Source of the DNA: Gammaproteobacteria bacterium
Lineage (GTDB): Bacteria; Pseudomonadota; Gammaproteobacteria; Pseudomonadales; UBA5518
Length of the DNA stretch: 64,000 nt
Reading direction: 5' to 3'
NCBI GenBank assembly: GCA_016705365.1
Contig: JADIYI010000005.1
Location: 1 to 64,000 of the forward strand
Below the pieces are notes generated by a model. The model was given only the letters and a program-made list of their open reading frames with translations. It was not told the DNA's origin and searched no databases. Below are positions 11,275-19,496 of the stretch, one piece after another. The position numbers were made by a program, and so were the translations under genes. Positions within the stretch are counted from its first letter, which is position 1. Each line of letters begins with the position of its first letter.

Positions 11275-13680
11275 ACTGGACCTGAAATTCTTATGCCGCG
11301 ATCTTCCCGTTCCTTGCTCCACATATTTCTGGCTCTCTGCCTTGCCACGCTGGTTGCCTGCACCGGTGGCGAGGAGCGCCAGGCGCAATACCTCAAGCGC
11401 GCGCAGGAGCACTTCGATGCCGGTAATTTCGACAAGGCGATGGTCGAGGCGAAGAACGTCCTGCAGATCAATTCGGACAATGTGGCGGGCCGCTACCTGC
11501 TGGCGCAGTTGCACGAGCAGGAGCAGAACTGGGAGCAGATGTTCGCCAACCTGAAGCTGGTGATCGATCTCGATCCCAAGCATGTGCCGGCGCGCATCAA
11601 GCTGGGCCAGATGTTCTATGCCAACGCGTTGTATGATGAGACCCTGGAGCAGGCCGACGCGGTACTCGCGTTGCAGCCCGACAATGCCGATGCGCACACC
11701 CTGCGCGGCAGCGTGTTCTACAAGCAGGGCAACAACACCGCGGCCGAGGCCGAGGCCGAGCTGGCGCTGAAGACCGAGCCCACCAACGTCGGTGCGATCT
11801 CGGTGCTGAGCGCGGTCTATGGAGATACTGACCCCGAGCGCGCGCTCGCGATCATCGGTGACGGACTTGCGCGCCAGACGCAGAACGCCACGCTGCAACT
11901 GCTGAAGATCCGTGTGCTGGAGCAGAACCATCGCGAGGAAGAAGCGCTGGCGGTGTATCGCGAACTGGTCGAGGCCTACCCCGACAATCTCTTCTATCAC
12001 TACCGCCTGGTGCGTTATCTCGAGGAGCACGGGCGCACCGACGAGGCCGAGGCGGCGCTGCGCAGCATCGTCAACACCAGCCCCGACAACGTGCAGCTGA
12101 AACTGTGGCTGACCCAGTTCCTGGCCAACAACCGCAACCCCGAGCTGGCCGAAACCACGCTGAAGAGTTTCATCGAACAGCAGCCGAAGCTCTACGAACT
12201 GCGCTTTGCGCTCGGCAAGCTCTACACCGCGATGGTGCGGGTGGCGGATGCGCGCGCGGTGTATCAGCAGATCGTGGAGCTTGATGGCAACGGCGCGGAT
12301 GCGCTGCTCGCGCGCAACAAGCTGGTCGAGCTCGCGCTTGCCGAGCAGGACCAGGCGGGCGCCGATGCGCTGCTGGCCGAGATCTTCGCGGTCGAACCCG
12401 AGAACAGCGAGGCCCTGATCACCCGCGCGCGGATCGCGTTGCTGGCGCGCGATGTGAAGACCGCGACCGGCGATCTGCGCACGGTGCTGCGCAATGCCCC
12501 CGACAACGTCGTCGCGCTGCGCCTGCTGGCCGGTGCCCACGAGAGCGAGGGCGCGCTCGATCTCGCGCTCGACAACTACCGCCAGATTCTCGGGGTCGTG
12601 CCCTCCGATCACGAGGCCGCGTACAACGTGGCGCGCCTTGCGCTGGCGCAGGGTGAAACCGATGCGGCGCAGCTGACGCTCGAGAGCCTGACCGAGGCCA
12701 AGCCCGATTACGTGGATGCGCAGCGGCTGCTGATCGCCACGCTCGGGCACCAGGAGAAGTGGGACGTGGCGCTGGCGCGCACCGAGGCGCTGATCGCGAA
12801 CCCTGACACCAAGGCGATGGGGCTGTATCTGCGCGGGCGTATCCAGTTCGATCGCAAGCAGTATGCCGAGTCAGCGGAATCGATGGAGCAGGCGCTGGCG
12901 CTGGAGCCGGCCATCGTCGAGGCGCTCGGTTTCGTGGTGAATGCGCGTCAGCAGCTCGGCGAGCCCGCCGTGGCGCTGGCCTATGTGCAGGCGCATGTGG
13001 CCGCGCATCCGGAGCATGCGCATGCCTATGAGTTGCTCGGTGCGCTGCAGCAGCAGGCGGGCGATGTGGCGGGTGCGCAGGCTTCGTGGCGCCGTGCCAT
13101 CGAACTGGCGCCGGCGCAGCTCGGCTCCTACAGCCGCCTCGCCACGCAGCTCGCGCGCAGCGATGATTGGGACGGTGCGACCGCGGTGCTGCAGGCTGCG
13201 ATTGACGCCAACCCGCGCAGCGCCGATCTGCAGGTAGCGTTGGGCGAGCTACTGCTCGAACGCCAGAAGGTCGATGAGGCCCTTGCCGCCTACGAAGCCG
13301 CGCTCAGGCTGCAGCCGAACATGCCGGTCGCGGCCAACAACCTTGCCGCGATCATCGCCGACCACCGGACCGATGAGCCCAGCCTGCGCCGTGCGCTGGC
13401 GCTGGCCCAGCCCCTCGAGGAGCTGCAGCAGCCGGCCTTTCTCGACACCCTGGCCTGGGTGAATTACCGGCTCGGTAACAGCGCTCGCACCGTGAGCCTG
13501 CTGAACGCCGCGATCGGGCTCGGCGGCGATGCGCCGGTCTACCACTACCACCTCGGCATGGCCTACCACAGCCAGAACCAGCTCGAACTCGCCCGCGAGC
13601 ATCTCAGCCTCGCCGTGGCCACCACCGGCGCCGCGTATCCGGGGCGGGAGGAGGCGGAGCGGGTGTTGAATACGCTCTAG
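11272..13680 (+). CDS. prsT: PEP-CTERM-system TPR-repeat lipoprotein (PrsT-like)
   Basis: 802 residues from ATG 11272 (ATG 11293 is an alternative). The signal 'LLHIFLALCLATLVACTGG' has a lipobox with Cys at about residue 24. The rest is nearly continuous tetratricopeptide repeats of about 34 residues ('AQEHFDAGNFDKAMVEAKNV', 'NDNAAGRYLL'-like units, to 'GMAYHSQNQLELAREHL' at the end). Length and layout fit PrsT, a lipoprotein encoded with exosortase/PEP-CTERM exopolysaccharide systems, where it is thought to act at the outer membrane in polysaccharide production. The shared upstream element and the PEP-CTERM protein at 0.5-1.3 kb support this. Any other large TPR lipoprotein is the alternative. 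Confidence 0.78.
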   Translation: MTGPEILMPRSSRSLLHIFLALCLATLVACTGGEERQAQYLKRAQEHFDAGNFDKAMVEAKNVLQINSDNVAGRYLLAQLHEQEQNWEQMFANLKLVIDLDPKHVPARIKLGQMFYANALYDETLEQADAVLALQPDNADAHTLRGSVFYKQGNNTAAEAEAELALKTEPTNVGAISVLSAVYGDTDPERALAIIGDGLARQTQNATLQLLKIRVLEQNHREEEALAVYRELVEAYPDNLFYHYRLVRYLEEHGRTDEAEAALRSIVNTSPDNVQLKLWLTQFLANNRNPELAETTLKSFIEQQPKLYELRFALGKLYTAMVRVADARAVYQQIVELDGNGADALLARNKLVELALAEQDQAGADALLAEIFAVEPENSEALITRARIALLARDVKTATGDLRTVLRNAPDNVVALRLLAGAHESEGALDLALDNYRQILGVVPSDHEAAYNVARLALAQGETDAAQLTLESLTEAKPDYVDAQRLLIATLGHQEKWDVALARTEALIANPDTKAMGLYLRGRIQFDRKQYAESAESMEQALALEPAIVEALGFVVNARQQLGEPAVALAYVQAHVAAHPEHAHAYELLGALQQQAGDVAGAQASWRRAIELAPAQLGSYSRLATQLARSDDWDGATAVLQAAIDANPRSADLQVALGELLLERQKVDEALAAYEAALRLQPNMPVAANNLAAIIADHRTDEPSLRRALALAQPLEELQQPAFLDTLAWVNYRLGNSARTVSLLNAAIGLGGDAPVYHYHLGMAYHSQNQLELAREHLSLAVATTGAAYPGREEAERVLNTL

Positions 13681-13690
13681 CGGGTGCCCC

Positions 13691-13772
13691 TAAAAGGGGA
13701 CAGATTTATTTCAACATAAAAGGGGACAGATTTATTTTATCTCTACATAAAAGGGGACAGATTTATTTTATC
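13691..13772 (+). repeat. REP-like units, cluster 14 (three left arms upstream of RAYT)
   Basis: Three AAAAGGGGACAGATTTATTT units run in the same orientation, separated by TCAACAT and TATCTCTACAT. No right arm is present. Together with the two opposite units at 14561-14612 they bracket the intact transposase gene. Confidence 0.9.
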
Positions 13773-13833
13773 TCGGTAGGGTATATGCTTCGGTCGGCTG
13801 ACTGAGAATGATGTTCACAGGGAGGGCTGAGCG

Positions 13834-14550
13834 ATGCCAAGGATGGCGCGAATCGTGTTACCCAATGGTCCGCACCATGTGGTGCAGCGTGGTCACAATC
13901 GGCAGGTGGTATTTGCGGCCACGGAGGACTATCAGCGGTACCTGGAGGATCTGCGCGAGCTGAAGGAACAGTTTGGTGTTCGGGTTTATGCGTACTGCCT
14001 GATGACCAATCACGTGCATTTGTTGCTCGCGCCGGGAGAGTGCACCGCCGGGCTGTCGCAGCTCATGAAAGCCCTCGCTGCACGTGCTACCCGGTATCGG
14101 AACCGGCTCGAGCGACGCACCGGCACTTTGTGGGAAAGCCGCTTCAGATCAAGCCCGGTACAGACCGAGCAATATTTGCTGGCATGCACACGCTATGTCG
14201 AGTTGAACCCGGTTCGTGCGCGGATAGTGTCCGACCCGTTGGAGTACCCGTGGTCGAGCTACGCATCGCGGATGAATCGTCTGGAAGCGTGCTGGCTGGA
14301 TCGCGATCCCTGCTACCTGGCGCTCGGCGAGAGCGAGATTATCCGTCGTATGCGCTACCAGGAATTCGTGCACCAGGCGATCGCCCCTGATGAGTGGGGG
14401 CTGATCCGCGAAGCGCTACAGCGCGGCCAATTGACGGGGAGCGAGCACTTCGCAGCAGACGTGCAACGCATTCTCGGATTTCGCGTGGAGCGGCGGGGAC
14501 AGGGTCGGCCCAAGCTTGATGAGCGCGATGTGCGATCGGGTGGAGACTGA
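13834..14550 (+). CDS. REP-associated tyrosine transposase (RAYT, Y1/HUH family), intact
   Basis: 238 residues. RAYTs are single-strand nucleases of the IS200/IS605 Y1 type that bind and cut REP hairpins. Visible marks are 'VQRGHNRQVVF' near the N-terminus, the HUH motif His60-Val-His62 ('LMTNHVHLLL'), 'GTLWESRFRSS' (about residues 97-107), and 'RYVELNPVRA' with Tyr121 as the likely nucleophile. The C-terminal extension is rich in Arg. ATG 13834 follows GGGAGGG. The gene has inward-facing repeat units on both sides and is the only complete copy among three here, so it is the probable motor of the repeat family in this island. Confidence 0.93.
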   Translation: MPRMARIVLPNGPHHVVQRGHNRQVVFAATEDYQRYLEDLRELKEQFGVRVYAYCLMTNHVHLLLAPGECTAGLSQLMKALAARATRYRNRLERRTGTLWESRFRSSPVQTEQYLLACTRYVELNPVRARIVSDPLEYPWSSYASRMNRLEACWLDRDPCYLALGESEIIRRMRYQEFVHQAIAPDEWGLIREALQRGQLTGSEHFAADVQRILGFRVERRGQGRPKLDERDVRSGGD

Positions 14551-14560
14551 ATGCATTCGG

Positions 14561-14612
14561 GAAAAATAAATCTGTCCCCTTCACACGGGAAAAATAAATC
14601 TGTCCCCTTTTT
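14561..14612 (-). repeat. REP-like units, cluster 15 (two right arms downstream of RAYT)
   Basis: GGGAAAAATAAATCTGTCCCCTT occurs twice, separated by CACAC. The orientation is opposite to cluster 14. It lies just past the RAYT stop. Confidence 0.9.
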
Positions 14613-14627
14613 CACATGCGCATTTTT

Positions 14628-15197
14628 TCATGGCGCCACGCCATCCGGCGCCCAGGATGAAGCTCCTGTTTCCAACGGCAGTTCCGTGCTTCGGGCAATC
14701 TGCGAAATCATTGTCCACGCACCAATGGAAGCAACCAGGTCGAGGCAGGCTTCTTCGCTGCCCACCTCCTGGCGACATTGCCGCCAGGTCGGTTCGCTGA
14801 TTTTTCCGACGGCCAGGGTTTCATCCGTTGCCGCCAGCACGGCTTTCTCCCGCGCACCAAAATGTGAGGCATTCTGCCAGTCACGCACCGCCGCCAGGTC
14901 TTCTTCCGTGCAGCCAAACGCACGTACCGCAACGCCGTAGTGCTGGGTCCATTCATAATCTGAACCGCTGACCCAGGCGATCCGCATGATCACCAGCTCG
15001 CGCAGACGATCATCCAGTGCGGCGCCGTACAGCAGCGAGTACAGCAACTCATTGACGGCTTTCGCCAGTGTGGGCCGGCGCAGCAACAACCTGAAAATAT
15101 TCCTGTCCGCCAGAATGGCGGGAATACCCAGCTGCTCGGTCAGTTGAACGCTGCGCTCGAGGGTGACCAGTTCTATACGACCCTGCTGCTCGCTCAT
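14628..15197 (-). CDS. Carboxymuconolactone decarboxylase-family protein
   Basis: 189 residues with the AhpD/CMD helical fold: 'LRELVIMRIAWVSGSDYEWT' followed by 'QHYGVAVRAFG' (about residues 65-95) is the conserved core. The CxxC pair of true AhpD peroxidases is missing; the segment reads 'SGSDYEWTQH', as in CMD-like enzymes of unknown substrate. It overlaps the upstream thioesterase gene by 4 bases (ATGA), so they form an operon. A lipid- or aromatic-related role is possible but not shown. Confidence 0.82.
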   Translation of the reverse strand: MSEQQGRIELVTLERSVQLTEQLGIPAILADRNIFRLLLRRPTLAKAVNELLYSLLYGAALDDRLRELVIMRIAWVSGSDYEWTQHYGVAVRAFGCTEEDLAAVRDWQNASHFGAREKAVLAATDETLAVGKISEPTWRQCRQEVGSEEACLDLVASIGAWTMISQIARSTELPLETGASSWAPDGVAP

Positions 15198-15640
15198 GCT
15201 TCATCCTTCGAGAAATCCACACTTTCCTGCTTGCTCAACTGCGCCAGCAGATTCGGGGAAACCGGTACCGATTTGTGCGTTGCCTGGTCGGCGTTGACCC
15301 AGATGATTTCGGCACGACTGAACAACTGCTGGTCGCTCTTTTTGGTGGCGATCAGCTCAAAGGTGATACTGGATCGGCCGACGCGGGCAGTACGGGCATG
15401 AATCTCGACTTCCTCGTCAGCGGGAATCGGCGAAGAAAAATCCACGCTCAGCCTGACGGTATGAAAATCCGTGCCCTTGTCCTGAGTGTTGGCATCGTAT
15501 CCGATCACCCTGAAATATTCCTGCAGTGCGGTCTGGAAATACACCACGTGGTTGGCGTTGAACACAAAGCCCTGCATATCAACCTCGGAATAACGAACCC
15601 TCAGATAATGGCTGAAATGAAATTGTCCGGTAGCTGGCAT
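15194..15640 (-). CDS. 4HBT-type acyl-CoA thioesterase (YbgC-like hotdog)
   Basis: 148 residues of hotdog fold. The N-terminal 'YLRVRYSEVDMQGFVFNANH' with 'VVYFQTALQEYFR' matches the 4-hydroxybenzoyl-CoA thioesterase/YbgC group: the catalytic Asp of 'DMQG' and the helix that follows. 'VDFSSPIPADEEVEIHARTA' forms the next strands. It probably cleaves acyl-CoA esters in the cytoplasm. First gene of a two-gene operon with the CMD protein. Confidence 0.85.
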   Translation of the reverse strand: MPATGQFHFSHYLRVRYSEVDMQGFVFNANHVVYFQTALQEYFRVIGYDANTQDKGTDFHTVRLSVDFSSPIPADEEVEIHARTARVGRSSITFELIATKKSDQQLFSRAEIIWVNADQATHKSVPVSPNLLAQLSKQESVDFSKDEA

Positions 15641-15676
15641 GAAAATGGCTCTCCGTGATTCGTGCGGATGATCATG

Positions 15677-15832
15677 CTAAACGTCGGTGATGAGCAGGTC
15701 GAGAGCGGTGGTGATTTCCTGCCGATGGGAGAAAAAGTCTGCGATTTTCACACCCACATGCTGTTTTCGGCTGCCTGCCAATTGCGGCGTCAGCAGCGCA
15801 TATTGCTTCCCATCAACCTGAAACACAGGGGC
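15677..15832 (-). pseudogene. CcdB-like gyrase toxin, C-terminal fragment
   Basis: About 50 residues ending at the stop 15677-15679 read 'PVFQVDGKQYALLTPQLAGS' and then 'IADFFSHRQEITTALDLLIT'. This matches the pattern of the CcdB C-terminus (strand, 'T..ma' segment, 'aDLs.r...I..Ai..l' helix). The N-terminal half is absent and no ccdA is nearby. Upstream the sequence joins a RAYT fragment. CcdB poisons DNA gyrase, but this fragment should be inactive. Confidence 0.65.
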
Positions 15833-15835
15833 AAG

Positions 15836-15945
15836 TGTCTGAGCGCACCGCCGGGATGTCACTGCTCGTGAAAGCCCTGGCTGCACGCGCTACCGCGTGG
15901 CCAGTTGACGGGGAGTGAACGCTTCGTGGCACGCATTCTCGTAAA
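15836..15945 (+). pseudogene. RAYT remnant with internal deletion
   Basis: The piece gcaccgccgggatgtc to gctgcacgcgctacc matches codons about 70-87 of the intact RAYT. It is followed at once by ggccagttgacggggagtga and cgcattctcg, which match codons about 198-215. The roughly 110 codons between, including the catalytic tyrosine, are deleted. This is a third, heavily decayed copy. Confidence 0.8.
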
Positions 15946-15961
15946 AGCGTAAAACGCGTAA

Positions 15962-16113
15962 AAAAAAGGGGGGAGCCTTTTTCTACATTCAGGGAAAATA
16001 AATCTGTCCCCTTTTTCTTTTTCTTTTTCTACATTCAGGGAAAATAAATCTGTCCCCTTTTTCAGTCCCCTTTTTCATTTTCATTCAGGGAAAATAAATC
16101 TGTCCCCTTTTTC
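15962..16113 (-). repeat. REP-like array, cluster 16 (three right arms), right limit of the repeat zone
   Basis: CATTCAGGGAAAATAAATCT plus GTCCCCTTTTTC recurs three times with stepped CTTTTTC and TCAGTCCCC edges. It ends inside the stop codon of fdxA. No further unit was seen to the right of it. Confidence 0.88.
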
Positions 16114-16435
16114 AGCGCTCCAGCAGTTTCAGCTTGCGGGGCACTCCGTCCCATTCCTCGGCATCGGGCGCAGGCGGCCTCATTTTCGAGATGTTGGGCC
16201 AGATCTTTGCCAATTCCGCATTCAGCCGGATGAAGGACTGCTGATCCCTCGGAACATTTCTCTCTTCCACAATGGCACCTGCCGGGCATCGCGGCGGACA
16301 TAGCGCGCAGTCGATGCACTCGCCCGGATGAATCACCAGAAAATTGGGGCCCTCACGGAAGCAATTGACCGGACATACATCCACGCAGCTCGTGTGCTTG
16401 CAGTTGATACAGTTTTCGGTAACGACAAACGGCAT
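16112..16435 (-). CDS. fdxA: Seven-iron ferredoxin (FdxA type)
   Basis: 107 residues. It carries the [3Fe-4S]/[4Fe-4S] pattern 'CINCKHTSCVDVCPVNC' and 'CIDCALCPPRCP', then the family C-terminus 'LNAELAKIWPNI' and 'DAEEWDGVPRKL'. It is a cytoplasmic one-electron carrier. I chose ATG 16435 ('MPFVVTENC') because the family begins exactly there; the longer upstream frame has no counterpart. The TGA stop lies in the last repeat cluster, so transcripts run directly into a hairpin that could end them. Confidence 0.93.
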   Translation of the reverse strand: MPFVVTENCINCKHTSCVDVCPVNCFREGPNFLVIHPGECIDCALCPPRCPAGAIVEERNVPRDQQSFIRLNAELAKIWPNISKMRPPAPDAEEWDGVPRKLKLLER

Positions 16436-16769
16436 TGCAGGGCTCGCAATAGGCGGGAAGCAGCCGGGTGCCCGATTTGCCACGACCGCCACGGCTTGCT
16501 GAAACTCTCGTCAGCATTGTTTTGCAAAATCAGAACGATTGGTATCCGTCATTTGACTGATGGGGAGGCGAGCGGGTTCTGCCTAGAATATCGCGGAGGT
16601 ACGCCATGGTCCTGTTCGCAGATTTATGCGCTCCAGTCATCGGTTGGCTCGGGTGATCGGTATGGCGGAGCAATGCTTCCAGGCATGTTCAACGGGATTT
16701 CTGTCCGCTGTTGCTGGCGCAACGACGAATCGATCGGAGGCTCCTTGAAAGTACGACGAAGAGGACGAA
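16436..16769. other. Intergenic stretch, 334 bases
   Basis: I see no convincing gene. A plus-strand frame near 16540-16760 reads 'GSGDRYGGAMLPGMFNGISV', perhaps a decayed coding fragment, but I cannot name it. The promoters of fdxA (leftward) and the MORN-type gene (rightward) should lie here; none is obvious. Confidence 0.4.
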
Positions 16770-17576
16770 ATGAATATTAGGATTCCTTCCTGGTTGAAGG
16801 TTCTCCTGAGAAGCGATCGTCCAGCCGAGCCATTGGCATCATGCGCCGAGCATGGCCATTCGAGCGCTCAATCGGACTGCGACGCAACCATCAGGGATGA
16901 AACGGAGGATGGTTCAGGCGAGAGTCACTTCGAAACCGGGCAGTTGAAACTCAATGGCAAGCACAACGAAATCAGGCTGGAGGGATTTCACAAGAACGCG
17001 CAAGTGCCGCAACCGCAGGCCTGTCAGGAGGATACGAAAAACGGTGCCTGGGAACTCTTCCATAAAAACGGACAGTTGCGATCCAGGGGAAACTACCAGG
17101 ACGGCAAACGGTGTGGCCACTTTGAAGTCTTCCACGCCAATGGCCAGTTGAGGTCCAGGGGGAACCATAAGGACGATACCCGAGACGGCCACTATGAATC
17201 GTACTTTGAAAATGGACAATTGGAATCCAGGGGCATCTATGTTGAAGGAGAAAAACATGGCTCCTGGGAACAGTTCTACGAAAGCGGCCAGTTGAGATCA
17301 AGCGGCAGTTACAGTCACGGCAAGCGAGATGGTTGCTTCGAGGAGTACCGTGAAAACGGTCGGCCAAGCATCAAGGAGTGCTACAGGGACGATAGACGGG
17401 ATGGTCCCTACCAATCGTTCGACAAAGAGGGTCGGTTGAAAACCAGCGGGAACTACAAAGATGGCGTGCTGCACGGCGCCTGCGAGTTGTATGATGACAA
17501 CGGTCTGGTAATGGAAATGGCGGACTACAAAGACGGAGTCCGTCAAAAGAAGACGAAGAAGCGAGCGACGCGCTAG
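16770..17576 (+). CDS. MORN-variant (YwqK-like) repeat protein
   Basis: 268 residues. From about residue 85 to 255 it is a series of seven or so 23-24-residue repeats of the form 'G.wE.fy.nGQLrSrGnYkdGkrdG' ('NGQLRSRGNYQDGKRCGHFE', 'NGQLESRGIYVEGEKHGSWE'). This is the MORN_2/YwqK pattern, annotated in databases as 'toxin-antitoxin system YwqK family antitoxin', though few members have a known role. There is no signal peptide and the N-terminal 60 residues are unlike the repeats. No toxin candidate adjoins it, so I do not claim a TA function. Confidence 0.75.
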   Translation: MNIRIPSWLKVLLRSDRPAEPLASCAEHGHSSAQSDCDATIRDETEDGSGESHFETGQLKLNGKHNEIRLEGFHKNAQVPQPQACQEDTKNGAWELFHKNGQLRSRGNYQDGKRCGHFEVFHANGQLRSRGNHKDDTRDGHYESYFENGQLESRGIYVEGEKHGSWEQFYESGQLRSSGSYSHGKRDGCFEEYRENGRPSIKECYRDDRRDGPYQSFDKEGRLKTSGNYKDGVLHGACELYDDNGLVMEMADYKDGVRQKKTKKRATR

Positions 17577-17688
17577 CGGCGTGTCGGAATCAACCCCATG
17601 ATTAGCCCGTCCCGACCCAAGCGTGACGAATTAGCCTTGCATTGATCATTGCCGACAAATCCGCCGGCCATAAACAAGGAGCAGCAAG

Positions 17689-19419
17689 ATGCCCGCATTT
17701 ACGCATCGTCATACCCGATATCGCGCCGGATCCACGCTTGGCGAGCGCTTCGGCAACTGGGCTTTGTTGATTTCCTTGGTTGTTGCAACCATGCCGGCAG
17801 TGGCGGCGGGCACAGTTGCAGACGCTGCGGCGCGCCCGAATATCCTGGTGATTCTGGCTGATGATCTTGGCTATTCCGACCTCGGCGCCTTCGGCGGCGA
17901 GATCAACACTCCCAACCTGGACAAGCTCGCCGGCGAGGGGCTGCGGATGACGCAGTTCCATACCACGGCGACCTGTTCGCCTACCCGCTCCATGTTGATG
18001 ACGGGTGTCGATCACCATATTGCCGGCATTGGCAATATGGTCGAGCTGCTGACGCCCGAACAAAAAGGGCACCCGGGTTATGAGGGCTATCTGAATCGAC
18101 ACGTGGTCACACTGCCACAATTGCTGCGTGATGCCGGTTACGAGACGATCATCAGCGGGAAGTGGCACCTTGGCGTCGAGCCGGACCAGGATCCGGCGGA
18201 GCGTGGATTTGAACATTCATTCGCGTCCTTGCCTGCCGGAAACAATCATTTCGGCCTGATGAACAGCCCCGGCGTGAACAACAAGACGATGCGGTATGCA
18301 TACACCGAAAACGGCAAAACGGTGGATTCCCTGCCGGCAGATTACTATTCATCCGATTATTTCACGCAACGACTGATCGGCTTCATGAAAGAGCGGGACC
18401 GCAACCGCCCGTTCTTCGCCTACTTGCCCTTTACCGCTCCGCATACGCCGCTGCAGGCACCGGCGGAAATGATCGCCAAGTACAAGGGGCATTACGACCA
18501 AGGCTGGAACGTGCTGTGGCAGCAGCGCCTCGAGCGCCAGCGCAAGCTCGGTGTATTGCCGCTCAATGCCGCGGCGCAAGAGCCCGCCACCTTGTTGAGC
18601 TGGGATGAGCTGAGCGCGGAGGATAAACGCTATTCCGCGCGCAATATGGAAATTTATGCGGCGATGGTCGATCGTATGGACTGGAATATCGGCAGGGTAC
18701 TCGATTACCTGCGTGATACCGGGGATTTGGACAACACCCTGGTGATATTCCTGTCCGATAACGGTGCCGAAGGGGCCAATATCATCCAGCAGACATTCAT
18801 GGCGGTGGGAATACGCATTCCTCCGACACCCTTCGAGCAGCTTGGCAGTGCCACTTCTAAGACCGGCTACGGTCCTCATTGGGCACAAGCGAGCACCATG
18901 CCGTTCCGGTTGTTCAAGGCAAACATGACTCAGGGGGGCCTGGTTTCACCCACAATCATTCGCTATCCGCGCTTCGAGCGGCAGGGGCAAATCGATCCTG
19001 CCTTCGCCACCGTGATGGATATCGCGCCCACCGTCCTCGATTTGGCGAGTGTCGAACACCCGGGCACGAAGTATCGTGACCGCGATGTTGCGCCGCTCGA
19101 TGGGCGCTCGATGCTGCCGTATCTGCAGGGTCGCAGTGACCGCGTTCACGGTGTGGACGAGGCCGTTGGCTGGGAGTTGTTTGGCCAGCGTGCACTGCGC
19201 CAGGATCACTGGAAAATAGCCTGGATCAGCAAGCCCAATGGTTCCAGTGACTGGGAACTGTACGATCTGGAGCGGGACCCGGGCGAGCGTCATGACCTGT
19301 CCGAAGATGATCCGCAACGCTTGCGCAACATGATCAGGTTGTGGGATCAATATGCCAGGGACAAGGGCGTCATCCTGCACGAACAGATGGTCAGTCCGTA
19401 TAACGCCCCGGTGATCTGA
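17689..19419 (+). CDS. Periplasmic arylsulfatase (type I sulfatase)
   Basis: 576 residues. A signal peptide ends near residue 40 ('MPAVAA'). Asp58-Asp59 in 'ILADDLGYSD' are metal ligands, and Cys96 in 'CSPTR' is the residue converted to formylglycine, which makes the enzyme a sulfatase of the Cys type. 'GKWHLG' (about residue 162) and 'FLSDNGAEG' further on are also conserved. It should release sulfate from organic sulfate esters in the periplasm. AAGGAG precedes ATG 17689. No formylglycine-generating enzyme or sulfate-ester transporter is next to it, so maturation must come from elsewhere in the genome. Confidence 0.92.
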   Translation: MPAFTHRHTRYRAGSTLGERFGNWALLISLVVATMPAVAAGTVADAAARPNILVILADDLGYSDLGAFGGEINTPNLDKLAGEGLRMTQFHTTATCSPTRSMLMTGVDHHIAGIGNMVELLTPEQKGHPGYEGYLNRHVVTLPQLLRDAGYETIISGKWHLGVEPDQDPAERGFEHSFASLPAGNNHFGLMNSPGVNNKTMRYAYTENGKTVDSLPADYYSSDYFTQRLIGFMKERDRNRPFFAYLPFTAPHTPLQAPAEMIAKYKGHYDQGWNVLWQQRLERQRKLGVLPLNAAAQEPATLLSWDELSAEDKRYSARNMEIYAAMVDRMDWNIGRVLDYLRDTGDLDNTLVIFLSDNGAEGANIIQQTFMAVGIRIPPTPFEQLGSATSKTGYGPHWAQASTMPFRLFKANMTQGGLVSPTIIRYPRFERQGQIDPAFATVMDIAPTVLDLASVEHPGTKYRDRDVAPLDGRSMLPYLQGRSDRVHGVDEAVGWELFGQRALRQDHWKIAWISKPNGSSDWELYDLERDPGERHDLSEDDPQRLRNMIRLWDQYARDKGVILHEQMVSPYNAPVI

Positions 19420-19496
19420 CCCCGATCCGTATAGATGGCTGATCCTGAGCACCTGATTTTAGTGAGAAATAATGGCTCGTTGACAATGGAGCGGGA

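Noticed and set aside
13834..14550. IS200/IS605 insertion sequence
   Set aside because: There is no accessory TnpB gene, and the protein has the RAYT-type motifs and C-terminal extension; the flanking units are the dispersed repeat rather than IS ends.
157..16113. CRISPR array
   Set aside because: The repeats are palindromic, unevenly spaced, in both orientations and separated by genes, with no regular spacers and no cas genes.
16540..16769. Decayed formylglycine-generating enzyme upstream of the sulfatase
   Set aside because: The frame 'GSGDRYGGAMLPGMFNGISV' has only a vague resemblance and lacks the conserved FGE cysteines and 'RGGSW' motif.
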